Shown: positions 34,329 through 43,297, counted from the first letter of the stretch. The stretch: DNA of 64,000 bases from Polymorphospora lycopeni (GCF_042237075.1 NZ_JBCGDC010000028.1:9913-73912), one strand, 5' to 3'. Translations and numbers: made by a program. The notes: generated by a model from the letters alone, not told the origin.

Positions 34329-34832
34329 TCACAGGTGCAGGAGCATCCGTACGTTGCCCAGCGTGTTCGGCTTGACCCGCTCCAGGCCGAGGAACTCGGC
34401 GACCCCCTCGTCGTACGAGCGCAGCAACTGCTCGTACACCTGGTGTGGCACCGGCGCCCCGTCGATCTCGACGAACCCGAACGAGCCGAAGAAGCGCGTC
34501 TCGAAGGTCAGCACGAAGACCCGGGCCACCCCGAGTTCGCGGGCGGTGGCCAGCAGGGCGTCGACGATCCGGTGACCGATCCGCATGCCCCGGCAGTCCG
34601 GATCGACCGCGACGGTACGGATCTCGGCCAGGTCCTCCCACATGACGTGCAGCGCGCCACAGCCGACGACCGCCCCGTCCTCGGTCCGGACCGCCACCCA
34701 GAACTCCTGGATGTCCTCGAAAAGGGTGACCGTGGCCTTGCTGAGCATCCGCCGGCCACCGCTGTAGGTGTCGATCAACCGGCGGATGACCCGCACGTCC
34801 GAGGTACGCGCCCGGCGTACGACGAAATCCAT
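34329..34832 (-). CDS. amino-acid N-acetyltransferase (ArgA-type GNAT)
   Basis: 167 residues. A single GNAT domain with the acetyl-CoA loop DCRGMRIGHRI and a C-terminal FGFVEID segment, as in the short N-acetylglutamate synthase of actinobacteria (Rv2747-like). That enzyme starts arginine synthesis. ATG 34832 lies 7 nt after a TAGTTT -10 box, so it is probably leaderless; longer frames upstream have no support. No other arg gene is nearby. Confidence 0.82.
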   Translation of the reverse strand: MDFVVRRARTSDVRVIRRLIDTYSGGRRMLSKATVTLFEDIQEFWVAVRTEDGAVVGCGALHVMWEDLAEIRTVAVDPDCRGMRIGHRIVDALLATARELGVARVFVLTFETRFFGSFGFVEIDGAPVPHQVYEQLLRSYDEGVAEFLGLERVKPNTLGNVRMLLHL

Positions 34833-34953
34833 GCCCACCAAACTAGGACCGCCGGATCCGGGCCGACCCGCCGGGGCGGTCCGGAATCCCGGATTCGTGT
34901 CGGGCCCGCACCGCGAATGTCGACGGCGGCCGATCGAAGCCGACAGTGAGAAC

Positions 34954-35688
34954 ATGACAACGCCCCGCGCACCCTTCGCCGCGCGCTTCGTCGCCATCCC
35001 GGCCGCCGTCGTCCTCACCGTCGGCTCGCTCGGCTGCGGCGTCATCGACACCGTCCGGAACGTGGTGGACACCGCCGGCGTCCTGTCGGAATTCTCCGAC
35101 CGGCTCGGCAAGGCAGCCGGCCTCACCTACACCGCCGAATACCGGATCGAGGGCAGCGACAGCGACACGGTCAGCTACGTGCAGCAGCCGCCGAACACCG
35201 CGACCGTCAAGGGCGACGGCCGCATGATCTTCACACCGGAACACATGATCTTCTGCGGCCCGACCGCCGGCCGGGTCACCTGCCAGAAGGCCCCCAACCA
35301 CGCCGCCGCCACCGGCGATCCGACCCTGCTCGCGGGAGTGGCCGGACCCGGCTTCATCACCCCGGAGATCGCGCTCGGCATGGTCGCCCTCGCGGCGCTG
35401 GTTCCCGACGCCGACGTCGAGACCTCCGAGCGGACCATCGCCGGCCAGAAGTCGCTGTGCGCCGACGTGACCGGGATCAAGGACCCCAACGCCGCGGCCG
35501 ACACGGTGGCGCAGGACTTCTCGGTCTGCGTGACCGAGTCGGGCGTACTCGCGGCGTTCAACGGCACCACCGACACGGGCGAGAATGCCTCGCTCGAACT
35601 CAGCGGCTACTCCGACCGGGTCGACGGATCCGCGTTCGCCCCGCCGGCCGGCGCGGAGATCGTCGACGTCAGTGTGATCCAGTCGTAG
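34954..35688 (+). CDS. lipoprotein, first of two dispersed paralogues
   Basis: 244 residues. The signal peptide has a lipobox VGSLGC (Cys about 29). The mature domain begins with SDRLGKAAGLTYTAEYRI and has three or four cysteines. The gene at 38876 encodes a paralogue sharing LTY(T/S)A(E/D)Y and VQQP/VQ-KP motifs with the same Cys spacing. Both resemble actinobacterial outer-leaflet lipoproteins of unknown ligand. The 3' end overlaps the convergent DUF501 gene by 20 bp. Confidence 0.8.
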   Translation: MTTPRAPFAARFVAIPAAVVLTVGSLGCGVIDTVRNVVDTAGVLSEFSDRLGKAAGLTYTAEYRIEGSDSDTVSYVQQPPNTATVKGDGRMIFTPEHMIFCGPTAGRVTCQKAPNHAAATGDPTLLAGVAGPGFITPEIALGMVALAALVPDADVETSERTIAGQKSLCADVTGIKDPNAAADTVAQDFSVCVTESGVLAAFNGTTDTGENASLELSGYSDRVDGSAFAPPAGAEIVDVSVIQS

Positions 35689-36232
35689 GCACGTCGACGC
35701 ACGGGCCGCCGGTCCACCACGGTTCGACCAGTTCGAGCGTCTCGTCGCCGAACGGGTTGACGCCGGGGCCGGCGGCCAGCGCGTGGCCGAGATGCACGTG
35801 CAGGCACTTGACCCGGCCCGGCATACCGCCGGCGGACACCCCGGCGATCTCCGGCACCTCGCCGATCGCCTCCCGCCGGGCCAGGTAGTCGTGGTGGGCG
35901 GCCAGGTAGCGGGCCGCCAGCTCCGGGTCATCGGCCAGCCGCTCCGCCATCTCCTTCATCACGCCGGCCGACTCCAGCCGGCTGCACGCGGCCGTCGCCC
36001 GCGGACAGGTCAGGTAGAACAGCGTCGGGAACGGGGTGCCGTCGGCCAGCCGGGGCGTCGTCTCGACCACGTCCGGCAGCCCGCACGGACACCGGTGGGC
36101 CACCGCGCGGGTACCCCGCGGGGGCCGACCGAGCTGCGCGCCGACAGCGGCCAGGTCGGCCTCGGTCGCCGGTTCCCGCACCGGCGGCGGTACGGCCGCG
36201 GCGGCCGCTTCCGCGGGTGGCTCAACCGTCAT
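35669..36232 (-). CDS. DUF501 domain-containing protein
   Basis: 187 residues. The DUF501 core has cysteines (HRCPCGLPDV, FYLTCPRA, VKCLH) and a conserved HxHLGHAL near the C-terminus. It is always found between ppx and the ftsB-like gene in this neighbourhood; no activity is established. The ATG overlaps the last mini-ORF of the 59-bp repeat. AGGA lies 8 nt upstream. Confidence 0.88.
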   Translation of the reverse strand: MTVEPPAEAAAAAVPPPVREPATEADLAAVGAQLGRPPRGTRAVAHRCPCGLPDVVETTPRLADGTPFPTLFYLTCPRATAACSRLESAGVMKEMAERLADDPELAARYLAAHHDYLARREAIGEVPEIAGVSAGGMPGRVKCLHVHLGHALAAGPGVNPFGDETLELVEPWWTGGPCVDVPTTGSH

Positions 36233-36350
36233 GCCGTCTTCCTCTTGTTCGCGACTGCGGGGCTCCGCTGCGCTGCACTCCTCGCGCTCACAGCACCAGC
36301 CCTTCGTTCGCGACTGCGGGGCTCCGCTGCGCTGCACTCCTCGCGCTCAC
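36229..36350 (-). repeat. two 59-bp units forming overlapping mini-ORFs (site 3)
   Basis: Between the ftsB-like stop and the DUF501 start lie mini-ORFs 36288-36350 and 36229-36291, each 20 codons plus stop. GTG 36350 overlaps the ftsB-like TGA, GTG 36291 overlaps the first mini-ORF's TGA, and the final TGA overlaps ATG 36232. Both peptides start MSARSAAQRSPAVAN and then diverge. GAAGGG or AGGA precedes the next start. The unit sequence differs from the 74-bp family, yet the layout is the same. Confidence 0.8.
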
Positions 36351-37159
36351 GGGTGCTGGCCTTCGTCGTTCGCCGCCTGGATGCTCGCCCACAGCGTGTC
36401 GTACCAGGGTGCGGGGTCTTCGGGCGGGCCGGCCGGCTCGACGCCGGCGTCCCGGGCCGCCCCCTCGGGATCGGTCAGGACGACCATCGGCACCTCACCC
36501 GGCATGACCATGTAGAACCGCTTCCTGGCCTCGGTCTTGACGTATTCCGGGTCCTGCCACAGCTCGGCCCGCTCGGCGAGTTCGTCGATGTGCTCGCGCT
36601 GGGCCGCCTGCGCCGCCTCGATCCGGGCGATGTCGGACTGCTGGCTGAGGTAGAGGCGTACCGGATAGGTGTAGGCCAGGGCGAGCGCGACGAGGACCGC
36701 GATCAGGACCGTCGCCCGGCCGGTGATCCGGCGCGGCTGTGGTGCGGTGGTGCGCTTGGCGGCACCGCCGGCGGCGGCCCGCCGGGCGGCGGCCGGCCGN
36801 NNNNNNNNNNNNNNNNNNNNNNNNNNNNNNNNNNNNNNNNNNNNNNNNNNNNNNNNNNNNNNNNNNNNNNNNNNNNNNNNNNNNNNNNNNNNNNNNNNNN
36901 NNNNNNNNNNNNNNNNNNNNNNNNNNNNNNNNNNNNNNNNNNNNNNNNNNNNNNNNNNNNNNNNNNNNNNCCGGCTGGCCGAGCGCGGCCCGTCGGTGGT
37001 CCGGCCGGTTCCCGGCGTACGGCCGGATCCGCCCCGCGCGTCGACGCGTACGCCGAAGTCACGGGCGGCCGGCCGGCCGGTGCGGCGGGTCGTGCCCCGG
37101 CCCGGTTGGCCCGGCCGGCGGGCCGGGCCCTGACCGCTTGGTGTGCGGCGCTGCGCCAT
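36347..37159 (-). CDS. septum formation initiator (FtsB/DivIC-like) protein, interrupted by an N gap
   Basis: About 270 residues counting 57 unknown ones. A long basic, Arg/Pro/Gly-rich cytoplasmic N-terminus precedes a transmembrane helix (RATVLIAVLVALALAYTYP). A short coiled coil follows (IARIEAAQAAQREHIDEL) with the FtsB/DivIC-type WQDPEYVKTEARKR motif. It should act in the divisome at the septum. It is in the usual position between eno and DUF501. The gap keeps frame (171 N), but its true length is unknown. Confidence 0.85.
   Translation of the reverse strand: MAQRRTPSGQGPARRPGQPGRGTTRRTGRPAARDFGVRVDARGGSGRTPGTGRTTDGPRSASRXXXXXXXXXXXXXXXXXXXXXXXXXXXXXXXXXXXXXXXXXXXXXXXXXXXXXXXXXRPAAARRAAAGGAAKRTTAPQPRRITGRATVLIAVLVALALAYTYPVRLYLSQQSDIARIEAAQAAQREHIDELAERAELWQDPEYVKTEARKRFYMVMPGEVPMVVLTDPEGAARDAGVEPAGPPEDPAPWYDTLWASIQAANDEGQHP
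36800..36970. other. assembly gap (171 N)
   Basis: It falls in the low-complexity basic region of the ftsB-like gene, where GGCCGG-rich repeats probably broke the assembly. Confidence 0.95.
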
Positions 37160-37190
37160 CGTCGCGCCCCCTCCCCGAGGTGCTCCGTGA

Positions 37191-37239
37191 CCCCGTGGTC
37201 GTGGCCGGCTACCCGCCGGCACCCGCCACGACCACGGGG
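37191..37239. terminator. hairpin between eno and the ftsB-like gene
   Basis: Perfect 15-bp arms (37191-37205 / 37225-37239; CCCCGTGGTCGTGGC) with a 19-nt loop lie in the 92-bp gap after the eno stop. It would attenuate eno transcription into the division gene. Confidence 0.65.
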
Positions 37240-37251
37240 ATCGACGGGATG

Positions 37252-38535
37252 CTACGCAGAACGGTATCGCGGGAACGCGCCGGCTCCGGCGTAGCGCGCC
37301 GCGTCCGCCAGCTCCTCCTCGATCCGCAGGAGCTGGTTGTACTTCGCGACCCGCTCGGAACGGGCCGGTGCGCCGGTCTTGATCTGGCCGCTGCCGGTGG
37401 CCACCGCCAGGTCGGCGATCGTGGTGTCCTCGGTCTCGCCGGAGCGGTGGCTCATCATGGTCCGGAAACCGTTGCGGTGGGCCAGTTCGACCGCGTCGAA
37501 GGTCTCGGTCAGCGAACCGATCTGGTTGACCTTGACCAGCACCGCGTTGGCGGCGCTCTCCGCGATGCCCCGGGCGATGCGCTGCGGGTTGGTGACGAAG
37601 AGGTCGTCGCCGACGATCTGCAGCTTGCTGCCGAGCGATGCGGTCATCGCCGACCAGCCGGCCCAGTCGTCCTCGGCCAGCGGGTCCTCGATCGACACGA
37701 TCGGGTACGCCTCGGCCAGCTTCGCGTAGTAGTTGACCATCTCGTCGGCGCTCTTCTGGGCGCTCTCGAAGACGTACGACCCGTCCTTGTAGAACTCGGT
37801 CGCGGCGACGTCGAGCGCCAGCACGATGTCGGTGCCGAGCTGGTAGCCGGCGGCCTGCACCGCCTCGGCGATCAGGTCGAGGGCGGCGGCGTTGGACGGC
37901 AGGTCGGGCGCGAAGCCACCCTCGTCGCCGAGCCCGGTGGACAGGCCCTTCTTCTTCAGGACGGCCTTGAGGGCGTGGTAGACCTCGGCGCCGGACCGCA
38001 GCGCGTCGCGGAAGGTCGGCGCGCCGATCGGGGCGATCATGAACTCCTGCACGTCGACGTTGGAGTCGGCGTGTGCCCCACCGTTGAGGATGTTCATCAT
38101 CGGCACCGGCAGCAGGTGGGCGTTGGGGCCGCCCAGGTAGCGGAAGAGGCTCAGCTCGGCGCTGCTGGCCGCCGCCTTCGCCACGGCCAGCGACACGCCC
38201 AGGATCGCGTTCGCGCCCAGCTCCGACTTGTCGGCGGTGCCGTCGATGTCGAGCAGCTTCTGGTCGATCAGCCGCTGCTCGCTGGCCTCGTAGCCGAGGA
38301 GCTGCTCGACGATGCGGTCCTCGATGTTGGCGACCGCGTTCTCGACGCCCTTGCCGTTGTAGCGGTCCTTCACGCCGTCGCGCAGCTCTACCGCCTCGAA
38401 CGCGCCGGTGGACGCGCCGGACGGCACGGCGGCGCGGGCGATCGTGCCGTCGTCCAGCCCGATCTCGACTTCGACGGTCGGGTTGCCGCGCGAGTCGAGA
38501 ATCTCCCGGGCGACGATCCCCTCGATGGTGGCCAC
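37252..38535 (-). CDS. eno: enolase
   Basis: 427 residues, normal length. It interconverts 2-phosphoglycerate and phosphoenolpyruvate in glycolysis. Visible signatures are ILDSRGNPTVE, PSGASTG, the Mg-binding Asp in LALDVAATEFY, SIEDPLAEDDW, and LVKVNQIGSLTET with the catalytic lysine, followed by SHRSGETED. GTG start with GAGGAG 8 nt upstream. A minus-strand TAGGCT about 90 bp upstream may be its -10 box. Confidence 0.97.
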   Translation of the reverse strand: MATIEGIVAREILDSRGNPTVEVEIGLDDGTIARAAVPSGASTGAFEAVELRDGVKDRYNGKGVENAVANIEDRIVEQLLGYEASEQRLIDQKLLDIDGTADKSELGANAILGVSLAVAKAAASSAELSLFRYLGGPNAHLLPVPMMNILNGGAHADSNVDVQEFMIAPIGAPTFRDALRSGAEVYHALKAVLKKKGLSTGLGDEGGFAPDLPSNAAALDLIAEAVQAAGYQLGTDIVLALDVAATEFYKDGSYVFESAQKSADEMVNYYAKLAEAYPIVSIEDPLAEDDWAGWSAMTASLGSKLQIVGDDLFVTNPQRIARGIAESAANAVLVKVNQIGSLTETFDAVELAHRNGFRTMMSHRSGETEDTTIADLAVATGSGQIKTGAPARSERVAKYNQLLRIEEELADAARYAGAGAFPRYRSA

Positions 38536-38875
38536 TGTGGTCGCTCCTCGTTGTCGGGTTCCTACGAGTCCCCTGGGCCGCTTCGGCACGGCCGGGGCTT
38601 ACCGGTCGGGCCGCGACGGTGCGGCTGAGCCTACTTTCCCGCCACGGCGGCACGGCCTGGCAGCGTCCGGCCGTTGCGGTCGGCTCTGCGGCCCGGGACA
38701 GCGTGGCTGGGCGTTCACAGGCAGCGTATCGGGCGTCGGTTGGCGGCCGGGCGTCGCCTCCGGGGCCGCGGGTACGCAACCCGCATGAGTCAGCTTTCCG
38801 ACATTTAGCCACCAGGGTCACATATTGCGGGAACCGGTTTGCGCGGACTTCACCCCATCGGCAAGGCTGGGGGCC
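38536..38875. other. 340-bp divergent promoter region of eno and the lipoprotein gene
   Basis: It must hold the promoters of eno (minus) and the lipoprotein (plus). A locally AT-richer stretch (38790-38830, TTTCCGACATTTAGCC and CACATATTGCGG) is the likely lipoprotein promoter area. No gene or RNA was recognised. Confidence 0.5.
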
Positions 38876-39568
38876 ATGTCGGCCCACCCGTCCCTGCCCC
38901 GCGTCCTCGTGGGATCGCTAGTCGCCGTGATGCTGCTCTCCGGGTGCCAGACGCTGGGCGACGCCGGGCAGGTGATCGACCGCGCCGAGCTGGTGAACGA
39001 CCTCGCCGCCCGGCTCGACCGGTCCACCGAGCTGACGTACTCGGCCGACTACCAGATCGCCGGCGGCCAGACGGCGAGCATCGTCCAGGCACAGAAGCCG
39101 GTCCGGGCCGCCTACACCTATCCCGGCGGCAAGCTCACTGTCACCGACGAGGCGACCGTCATCTGCGTCACCGAGGACCGCACCACCTGCACCATCACGC
39201 CCCCGCCGTCACCGAGCGCCAAGCCCGCCATCACGGTCTTCCAGAACGCGGGCAACCAGGGGCTGGTCACCCCGACCATGGTGATCAACATGCTGACCAC
39301 GGCCGCGCTCGACCCGGACGCGGTCATCGAGCAGACCGACACCACGGTCGCCGGCCGGCACGCCACCTGCGTCAAGGTCGGCGAGGTGGCCGCGTCGGAC
39401 TTCACCGCCTGCGTCACCACCGAGGGCGTCCTCGGCAGTTTCCGCGGGGTGGTCGAGGGCAAGCCGGTCGAACTCGCGATGAGCCGGCTGCGCGACGCGG
39501 TCGACCCGGACGCCTTCGAGGTGCCCGCCGAGGCCACTGTCGTCGACCGGCGCGCCGGCCACCCATGA
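38876..39568 (+). CDS. lipoprotein, second of two dispersed paralogues
   Basis: 230 residues. Signal peptide with lipobox VMLLSGC (Cys about 22), then DLAARLDRSTELTYSADYQI, which aligns with the lipoprotein at 34954. Four cysteines recur (VICVTED, TTCTIT, HATCVKV, TACVTT), suggesting two disulfides. The function is unknown. The stop overlaps the nudC start by 4 nt (ATGA), so the two are coupled although their products act in different compartments. Confidence 0.8.
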   Translation: MSAHPSLPRVLVGSLVAVMLLSGCQTLGDAGQVIDRAELVNDLAARLDRSTELTYSADYQIAGGQTASIVQAQKPVRAAYTYPGGKLTVTDEATVICVTEDRTTCTITPPPSPSAKPAITVFQNAGNQGLVTPTMVINMLTTAALDPDAVIEQTDTTVAGRHATCVKVGEVAASDFTACVTTEGVLGSFRGVVEGKPVELAMSRLRDAVDPDAFEVPAEATVVDRRAGHP

Positions 39569-40503
39569 CCGTGCCGCCGCCACGCCCGCCGGTCGGGTCC
39601 GTGGTGCGTGGGCGGTTCGTCCCCGACGCCCTGGGCACCGGTCCCGCCCTGCCGGACGATCTCTGCCTGCTGGTCGACGGCCGGAAGCTGCTGGTCGGCG
39701 CGACGGGCGGGTTTCCCGCCGTACGCGACCTGCCCGCCGGCACCGAGTGGATCCCGCTCGGCACCCTCGACGGCGCCCGGGTCTGGGCCGGCGTGCCGAC
39801 CGGGTCCGAAACCGCCCCGGCCGCCCACCCCCCGACCACCGGCACCGGCCGGGACAGCGCCCGCCCCGAGCCCGCCGGGGACGGCCTCGGTCACTGGCTG
39901 GGCTGGCCGGCGCTCGCCGCCGAACTGGGCGAGCCCTACGCCGCACTCGCCAGCCGGGCGCTGCAGGTGATGACCTGGCGGCGCACCCACCGGTTCTGCG
40001 GCGCCTGCGCGACCGAACTGGCCGACGTGCCCGGCGAGCACGCACGCCGCTGCCCGTCCTGCTCGCTCTACGTGCCGATGCAACTCTCCCCCGCCATCCT
40101 GGCCGCGATCCGAAGGCCCGGCCCGGCCGGCGGTGCCGACGAACTGCTGCTGGTCCGGCACACGTACGGGCCGACCGACATCTGGGCGCTGGTCGCCGGG
40201 TTCGTCGAGGCCGGCGAGTCGCTCGAAGAGGCGGTGCACCGGGAGGTCGGCGAGGAGGTCGGACTCACCGTCGACCGGGTCACCTACTTCGGCAGCCAGC
40301 CGTGGGCGATGTCCGGTCCCGGGGTGGTGCTCGCCGGCTTCCACGCGGTCTGCGCCGCCGACGCCGAACCGGTCGTCGACGGCACCGAACTCGCCGACGC
40401 CCGCTGGTTCCCGCTCGACCGGCTGCCGGCGGAGATCCCGCCGGCGTACTCGATCTCCCGCTGGCTGATCGACGACGCCATCAGGCGGCCAAGATCCGCG
40501 TGA
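39565..40503 (+). CDS. nudC: NAD(+) diphosphatase / NADH pyrophosphatase (NudC)
   Basis: 312 residues. A four-Cys zinc ribbon (FCGACATEL ... RRCPSCSLY) precedes a Nudix box, GFVEAGESLEEAVHREVGEE with the downstream EVGL, and the NudC-specific SQPWAMSG motif. It hydrolyses NADH and removes NAD caps from RNA. An internal Pro/Thr/Gly-rich linker separates the N-terminal domain. The stop codon and the last three residues lie inside palindromic element B. Confidence 0.93.
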   Translation: MTVPPPRPPVGSVVRGRFVPDALGTGPALPDDLCLLVDGRKLLVGATGGFPAVRDLPAGTEWIPLGTLDGARVWAGVPTGSETAPAAHPPTTGTGRDSARPEPAGDGLGHWLGWPALAAELGEPYAALASRALQVMTWRRTHRFCGACATELADVPGEHARRCPSCSLYVPMQLSPAILAAIRRPGPAGGADELLLVRHTYGPTDIWALVAGFVEAGESLEEAVHREVGEEVGLTVDRVTYFGSQPWAMSGPGVVLAGFHAVCAADAEPVVDGTELADARWFPLDRLPAEIPPAYSISRWLIDDAIRRPRSA

Positions 40504-40570
40504 TCAGGGAGTTCGTACCCCGACACGCCGGCGACACGCTCGATTCGATCCCTGATCACGCGGATCTTGG
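40489..40570. repeat. palindromic intergenic element, copy B
   Basis: Perfect 22-bp arms (40489-40510 / 40549-40570; core GATCCGCGTGATCAGGGA) enclose a 38-nt loop with CACGCCGGCGACACGC. It lies between convergent nudC and DUF885 genes and supplies the nudC stop codon from TGATCA in its left arm. Confidence 0.88.
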
Positions 40571-40576
40571 GTGGAG

Positions 40577-42184
40577 TCAGAGGTCCAGCAGGGTGCGGAG
40601 GTGGCGGGGTGGGGGCGAGCCGTGCGCGAGCATCGCGTCGTGCCACTCGCGCCGGGTCCGGCCGGCCGGCCGCCGCGCGCCGATCTCGGCGACCTCGGTG
40701 TAGCCGACGAAGTACGTCGAGAGCTGGGTCGAGGTGAGCAGGGCCCGCCGCCACTTGCCGGCCGCCTCGCCCTCCTCCTGGAATCCCGGCCCGGTCATCA
40801 GCGCCATCCCGTCGGCCTCGGACAGGTCCTCGCAGTGCACGAGCTGGTCGAGGATCGCGTTGATCGACATCCGCAGCCGCATCTTGAGCTGCTGGAGCCG
40901 CACCGGCAGGCCGCCGTACCCGAGTTCGGTCATCACCTGCTCGGCGTAGACCGCCCAGCCCTCCACGAACGGACCCGACCAGCCGAGCGCCCGGACCCGG
41001 GTCGTGCCACGGAACCGCCGGGCGTGGGCCAGTTGCAGGAAGTGGCCGGGCATCGCCTCGTGGACGGTCAGGTTCTCGATCATGTGGTTGTTGTATTCGC
41101 GGTAGAACGACTCGACCCGCTCCGCCGGCCAGTCCGACGGTGGGGGCGCGATGCAGTAGAGGGTCGGCACGTCGGCGGTCTCCAGCGGGCCGGGCGGGTC
41201 GCAGTACGCGACCGCGACGCCCCGGGCGAACTCCGGCATCAACTGGATGACGCACGGATCGGTGACCGGCGACACCACGTCGTGACCGGCAACGAACTCG
41301 GTCGTCGCGGCCAGCGACCGGGCCGCCGCGGCCACGATCGACGCGTCGTCGGGGTGCTCGGCGCCGAGTCGGTCCAGGGCCCGCCGTACGGTCTCGTCGG
41401 TGGCCGGCCCACCGACCAGCTCGGCCGCTGCCGCGCGCAACTCCTCCCCCGCCTCCGCCAGGTGGGCCCGCGCCCGGCGCAGCACCTCGGCGGCGGGCAG
41501 CTCGGTGTCGAGGGTGTGCCAGAGCCGGGCCTCCCACAGCCGCCGGCCGAGCCGCGGATCGCGGCCCGGACCGCGGTCGACCCGGAGCCAGGCGGAGAAG
41601 TCCTCCAGCGCGGTGACCGCGTCGCGGGCGACCGGTTCCAGCCGGTCGCGCAGGCCGGGCGCCTGGTCGAGCAGCGCCGGCAGCTCGTCGCGGACCAGCG
41701 CCGCCGTGCCGGCGAACTGGCCGGCGGCGGTCTCGGCGTGGATACGCGGCACGTCCCGCAGGGTCGCCCGGGCCGTCGCGAGGGCGTCGGGTACGGCGGC
41801 GAGCCGGCCGGCGAGGCTCGCCAGCCGTACGTCGACCGGGGCGAACGGGCGGGCCAGCAGCGCGTAGAGCAGCGGCCCGGGGTTGTGCTTCAGCGGGTCC
41901 CACTCGTGGGTGCGTACCTCGGTCAGTTCGAACGTCTGGCGCTCGACGAGGGCGGTCAGGATGGCGTGGTCGACCTGTTCCTGCCGGTCGAGGGGGTCGA
42001 CGTCGACCTCGGCGAGCGCGTTGCCGGCCTCGCGCAGCATGGCGAGCCGGGCGGCGACACCGTCGGTGGACAGGTCGGGCAGCCGGTCGTCGGCCCGATG
42101 GTCACCGGCGGACGAGGCGAGGGCGGGGTCACTGTCGAGGAGCGCTTCGACGATCCGGTCGGCGAGCGGAGCGAACTGCGGCAT
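40577..42184 (-). CDS. DUF885 family putative metallo-carboxypeptidase
   Basis: 535 residues. DUF885 proteins are helical zinc metalloproteins. The signature HEAMPGHF (near residue 377) gives the HExxPGH-type site, and the downstream FVEGWAVYAEQ is the second conserved element. A peptidase role is inferred from the fold; the substrate is unknown. No signal peptide is visible, so it is cytosolic. ATG 42184 is 6 nt from TAGGTT (leaderless). Confidence 0.88.
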   Translation of the reverse strand: MPQFAPLADRIVEALLDSDPALASSAGDHRADDRLPDLSTDGVAARLAMLREAGNALAEVDVDPLDRQEQVDHAILTALVERQTFELTEVRTHEWDPLKHNPGPLLYALLARPFAPVDVRLASLAGRLAAVPDALATARATLRDVPRIHAETAAGQFAGTAALVRDELPALLDQAPGLRDRLEPVARDAVTALEDFSAWLRVDRGPGRDPRLGRRLWEARLWHTLDTELPAAEVLRRARAHLAEAGEELRAAAAELVGGPATDETVRRALDRLGAEHPDDASIVAAAARSLAATTEFVAGHDVVSPVTDPCVIQLMPEFARGVAVAYCDPPGPLETADVPTLYCIAPPPSDWPAERVESFYREYNNHMIENLTVHEAMPGHFLQLAHARRFRGTTRVRALGWSGPFVEGWAVYAEQVMTELGYGGLPVRLQQLKMRLRMSINAILDQLVHCEDLSEADGMALMTGPGFQEEGEAAGKWRRALLTSTQLSTYFVGYTEVAEIGARRPAGRTRREWHDAMLAHGSPPPRHLRTLLDL

Positions 42185-42225
42185 CCCGCCAACCTACGAC
42201 AACCGCCGCGTGCCCCGCCGCCCTC

Positions 42226-42300
42226 CACGATCCCCGTGATCAGGGAGCTGTTCGGACGGGTCGCCGGCGTGTCGCGGCCCCGGCCCGATCAGACGGAACC
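42226..42300. repeat. palindromic intergenic element, copy C (degenerate)
   Basis: The left arm (42226-42245) and loop (GGGTCGCCGGCGTG) match copy A, but the right arm is eroded to CCCGATCAGACGG and merges with the 3' end of mazG, whose TGA stop lies in it. It is the only copy not between convergent genes. Confidence 0.7.
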
Positions 42301-43293
42301 CTCGGCGGCGCGTACCGCCTCGGCGTAGGCGAGCGCCGTCCGGCGCAGGGCCGCCTCCGCGTCCAGCCCCTCGGCCCGCGCCCGCGCCACGATCGCCAGC
42401 AGTTCCACTCCCAGGCCGTGCTCGGCGACCGACGCGTCCGGCGCCTCCGCCTCGGCGGCGGGCTCGGGGACCGGGCCACCGGTCGGCAGCGGCACCGCGA
42501 CGCCGGCCCGTTCCGCCCGTTGCAGGATCTTCGCGGCCAGGGCCAGCGCCGGCTGGGCGAGCGCGATCCCGTCCATGGCCGAACCACGGGCCTTCTCCGC
42601 CCGCTTGATCTGCTCCCAGTTGTCGACGATCTCGTCGATGTCCTCGACCGTGCGGCCGGCGAAGACGTGCGGATTGCGGCGGATCATCTTCTCCACCAGG
42701 CCGCCGGCCACGTCGTCGACGTTCCACCTCTCGCCCTCGGGCCGCTCCTGCGCGAGCCGGGCGTGCAGCACCACCTGGAGCAGGACGTCGCCCAGCTCCT
42801 CGCGCAACGCGTCCAGGTCACCGGCCTCGATCGCGTCGTACGCCTCGTAGCACTCCTCGAGCAGGAACTGGGCCAGGCTGGCATGCGTCTGCGCCCGCTT
42901 CCACGGGTCGCCGCCTGGTGACGCCAGCCGGTCCATCACGGCCACCGCGTCCAGCAGCCGGGCCCCGGGCGGGTCCCACGAGCCGTACATCAGCTCCAGC
43001 TCGGCCAGGCCGGGTTCGCGGACCAGGCGCAGCCCCAGCTCGCGGGCCAGCGCCTGGTCACCGGCCGGGCCGGCGAGCCAGACCACCGTACGGCCGGCAC
43101 CGGCGACCGCCAGCAGGTCGGCCGCCGGGTCCTCGGTGACGGTGACCTCGGCGCCCGCCGCGCGCACCGCCGTGACCATCTCGCCGTCCGCCCCGGCGAA
43201 GACCGGATTGGCGCGTACGACGTCCCACGCCGCCGCCGTCAGCAGACCGGCCGGCAGGCGGGGCGAGGTGACCAGCAGTACGATCCGCGCCAT
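42289..43293 (-). CDS. mazG: nucleoside triphosphate pyrophosphohydrolase MazG
   Basis: 334 residues. The MazG helical core (about 115-240) has the Mg-binding EECYEAYDAI and EELGDVLLQVVLHA motifs. A degenerate N-terminal domain (about 1-110) and a short second MazG-like region at the C-terminus (VELLAIVARARAEGLDAEAAL) surround it. It removes aberrant dNTPs and can tune (p)ppGpp. It follows the SurA-like gene closely, in an mfd-SurA-mazG operon. Confidence 0.92.
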   Translation of the reverse strand: MARIVLLVTSPRLPAGLLTAAAWDVVRANPVFAGADGEMVTAVRAAGAEVTVTEDPAADLLAVAGAGRTVVWLAGPAGDQALARELGLRLVREPGLAELELMYGSWDPPGARLLDAVAVMDRLASPGGDPWKRAQTHASLAQFLLEECYEAYDAIEAGDLDALREELGDVLLQVVLHARLAQERPEGERWNVDDVAGGLVEKMIRRNPHVFAGRTVEDIDEIVDNWEQIKRAEKARGSAMDGIALAQPALALAAKILQRAERAGVAVPLPTGGPVPEPAAEAEAPDASVAEHGLGVELLAIVARARAEGLDAEAALRRTALAYAEAVRAAEGSV

Positions 43294-43297
43294 GCGG

